64,000 bases of DNA from JACMQX01 sp040385105 (GTDB lineage Bacteria > Pseudomonadota > Gammaproteobacteria > Burkholderiales > Burkholderiaceae_C), in NCBI GenBank assembly GCA_040385105.1, contig JAZKHY010000010.1:1-64000 (forward strand), given 5' to 3'. Positions 63,101 to 64,000 of the stretch are shown here, one piece after another; the stretch's first letter is position 1; every line of letters begins with the position of its first letter. A model generated the notes under the pieces. The model was not told the origin of the DNA. It was given only the letters and a program-made list of their open reading frames with translations, and did no database searches. A program made the position numbers and the translations under genes.

Positions 63101-64000
63101 CGCAGACCAAGGAGGCGGCAGCAGGCGCGTTTGCCTTCGGACTCATCGACCACAACGCAGTGACCAACATCGGAAATGACGTTGTCATCACGGGTGGCAA
63201 GGTGGGACTGTTCTCGCAGGTAGAGATGCCCATCCGCCGGACCCTTGGCGAAGACTATTTCGACAACGAAAACTGGAACAGCCTGTCCAAGGTCTCTGAC
63301 CGGGCCAAGCTGTTTGCAGACACGGCAACGCTCGGCTTCGTGAATATGCGGGCGCAGGCCCTGGGTACCGGCGAAGAAACCGGCTTTTCAGGCTCGATCA
63401 GCTTCATGGGCCTGAACAACACTTCAACGACCGAAGTGGGCAAGGGCGCTGCGATCCAGACAAGTGTGGCGTCAGACACGTCCACCGCCTGGACACGCAC
63501 ATTGCTGCTCAGGCAGGACGTCAACATACCCGACAGGAACCAATACGCCAATTTCGTTGCCACCGCCCCTATTGAAATCCAGGCCTACAACGACATCGCT
63601 TACATCCAGCAGACGGGCGCCGGCATCATGTTTGCCAACGGCGGCAAGGTGTCTGGCCTGTCCAACGGCATCATGTACATGGAAAACGCGGCCGATACCG
63701 TGGTGCGCGAGGGTGCCAGGATCCAGGGCGTCAGTGAGGTGGCCAATGTTGATGGCAGCACCGGCCTGACGACTTATTCGCAGACCGGCATGGAGGCTGC
63801 CAATGCAGCCGTACGCGCCTTGAATGACACCATCATGGTGAACATGTCTTTCGGTGCAGGCAAATCGTCGGACTCCACCAAACTTGGCATGGGTGTCCAG
63901 ATCGTTTCGTTCAACCATGCCAAGGCCAGCGTGGACAACGAGGCTATCGTCAAGGCCGGCAAATTCAAGGTCGAGGCTGCTGAAACGCCGCAGATGTATG
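60124..64000 (+). CDS. Giant filamentous-haemagglutinin/LktA-type adhesin, N-terminal part (runs off window)
   Basis: Open reading frame from ATG 60124 to the window end, at least 1292 codons. An extended signal region with R-P-R-S-I-K-P-L-A-V-A-V-S-L-A-V-G-G-I precedes A-L-A-Q. A TPS haemagglutination domain follows (I-N-M-V-Y-D-A-P-I-R-I-D-G-V-L-N, G-N-Q-I-G-G-R-V-V-F-A-D-P-F-G-M-V-V-G). After about residue 240, stretches of G-N-G/G-G-x-I and N-I-T-V alternations mark a beta-helical repeat region (G-N-F-L-L-D-P-D-T-I is a common junction). Secretion by a TpsB partner is expected; none is in view. Codon use and frame are consistent to the end, without breaks. Confidence 0.9.
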   Translation, partial: MRNDKSSTAPTAAGGFLSAAEAPTWRFGAMPLPRPRSIKPLAVAVSLAVGGIYADALAQTNLITDGKTATSVQRNGSVVDITTGTVKGVNAFNSFRRFEVGQPDTVNLRLPDGTNTLINMVYDAPIRIDGVLNSIKGNQIGGRVVFADPFGMVVGRTGVLNVGSLIVTSPNASFLSGVIGAGGISDAAVNQLLSTSLPQAAGSSVRIDGRINALERVRLQAESVLISEGSVVRVGAAAAQSAAFQMAVNTNGLEQATGIVNNGGVIEIVGQVINVNGELNASGRNGGAIHVGRVDDQLASSVDVGTTAVIKADAGDNGNGGFIDIWGSTRNNFLGLLSARGGDNGGDGGFIEVSGKSGLNFNGIADLRATHGKVGNFLLDPDTICIVVTDTGTGCDNRVTLNTISTNLALGDWTVKADKKLWIGLTDGTPISGSLTAGVNILTLQGEDIEMNAGSKLDTGGSDITLLHTDDSKGWIRMQNGASIITGGGNINLKGINISMASGTLLDTRKADGQSGNITLSTTDFDFSQGPNYETINLTGATMRTDKLTTGTSGAAGNITVRGRTLNVSGGSTLSATDGGIVDLYALGESEMNIFGVKAATAKITIDNSTLTGNKVNVKAETVIKILPIVPSFIEGNASEVAAYWDQYDTPTSSLEAFGTLESEALAVVGKLTGINIILSHVTTAATVDITGTSVLKGTQEVNITARNEVEAGNAGSFAAKMPNGLGLTKMGIGAMLVRADSTTAVNIGSNVTIAGDDLNISALAVTEAKGKVHTGNTDLPAGKATEGAMALTAGFVWVDVDTSITVGNGTKVNNTGDISITSFNRTDVMNESNAAAGAAGKAALGLAFTLQDTDATVNFGGIVNNASTFTLTALDHMASNETNALAQAGESTATRFSKNLQNVAGETMIATLIGAWKARNSNTPVAPSITPSRYAGAIAVAIEDHDAKANLTSGAVIHTRDTSKELVIASYVGDWQQQLGAQASAVSNLQGSQTKEAAAGAFAFGLIDHNAVTNIGNDVVITGGKVGLFSQVEMPIRRTLGEDYFDNENWNSLSKVSDRAKLFADTATLGFVNMRAQALGTGEETGFSGSISFMGLNNTSTTEVGKGAAIQTSVASDTSTAWTRTLLLRQDVNIPDRNQYANFVATAPIEIQAYNDIAYIQQTGAGIMFANGGKVSGLSNGIMYMENAADTVVREGARIQGVSEVANVDGSTGLTTYSQTGMEAANAAVRALNDTIMVNMSFGAGKSSDSTKLGMGVQIVSFNHAKASVDNEAIVKAGKFKVEAAETPQMY

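Noticed and set aside
61891..63153. Open frames on the minus strand opposite the adhesin (also near 60279-61232)
   Set aside because: Same antisense effect; the plus-strand frame is continuous with signal, TPS domain and repeats, so the minus frames are shadows.

Overview
The window is GC-rich bacterial chromosome with tightly packed, often overlapping genes and Shine-Dalgarno starts. Gene content and order (a PBP1C/macroglobulin pair; a purine block with xdhAB, a BMP-type ABC importer and guanine deaminase; several families of short palindromic dispersed repeats) suggest a betaproteobacterium of the Burkholderiales, most likely Comamonadaceae. I saw no rRNA, tRNA, CRISPR array, transposase or prophage gene. 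No gene-free gap exceeds 300 bases. The first gene (beta-propeller) and the last gene (giant adhesin) are cut by the window edges.

Layout. 1-9.6 kb: beta-propeller fragment, an exported double-DUF4399 protein, then a pbpC/alpha-2-macroglobulin envelope pair. 9.8-21.9 kb: a soluble histidine kinase, then a five-gene minus-strand operon (wecB, bcsB-like, nfrB, nfrA, DUF4434 lipoprotein) resembling an enlarged version of the E. coli phage-N4 glycan receptor (NGR) secretion pathway, with a divergent GAF-PAS-GGDEF-EAL protein beside it. NfrB carries tandem MshEN-type c-di-GMP-binding modules, so this block reads as a locally controlled c-di-GMP-dependent exopolysaccharide system. 22.0-31.1 kb: two paralogous and one unrelated effector-like proteins of unknown function that share a promoter layout, interleaved with an HtrA protease, a QseBC-type two-component system and a thioesterase. 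31.2-32.5 kb: MFS exporter.

32.5-47.4 kb is a purine island. Xanthine dehydrogenase (xdhAB, minus) diverges from a LysR regulator translationally coupled to a nucleobase/nucleoside ABC importer (ATPase, two permeases, BMP lipoprotein), followed by an NdmA-like Rieske oxygenase overlapping adenine deaminase, a second BMP protein, guanine deaminase and dcd. Together they would import purines, deaminate adenine and guanine to hypoxanthine and xanthine, and oxidise these to urate. 47.5-60 kb is mostly housekeeping and orphan genes: two small stress-like genes with a shared promoter, an ornithine-cyclodeaminase-family reductase, tandem lipoproteins, pcp, a zinc peptidase, a SulP-STAS-cNMP transporter behind a Pho-box-like repeat, rhlE, apaH and a CNNM/CBS protein. 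59-64 kb: a SapC-like protein and the N-terminal 1292 codons of a filamentous-haemagglutinin/LktA-type adhesin.

The most interesting signals are (i) the self-contained NGR-like operon with its own WecB, BcsB-like and DUF4434 genes; (ii) a promoter layout (GTCCTAC box, then a -10-like hexamer exactly 52 nt downstream) shared by that operon and two small orphan genes; (iii) a second shared layout (ATACC-N3-GTAT, then a -10-like hexamer exactly 36 nt downstream) in front of the three effector-like genes; and (iv) a 69-bp palindromic element inserted in frame in xdhA with a 9-bp direct duplication.
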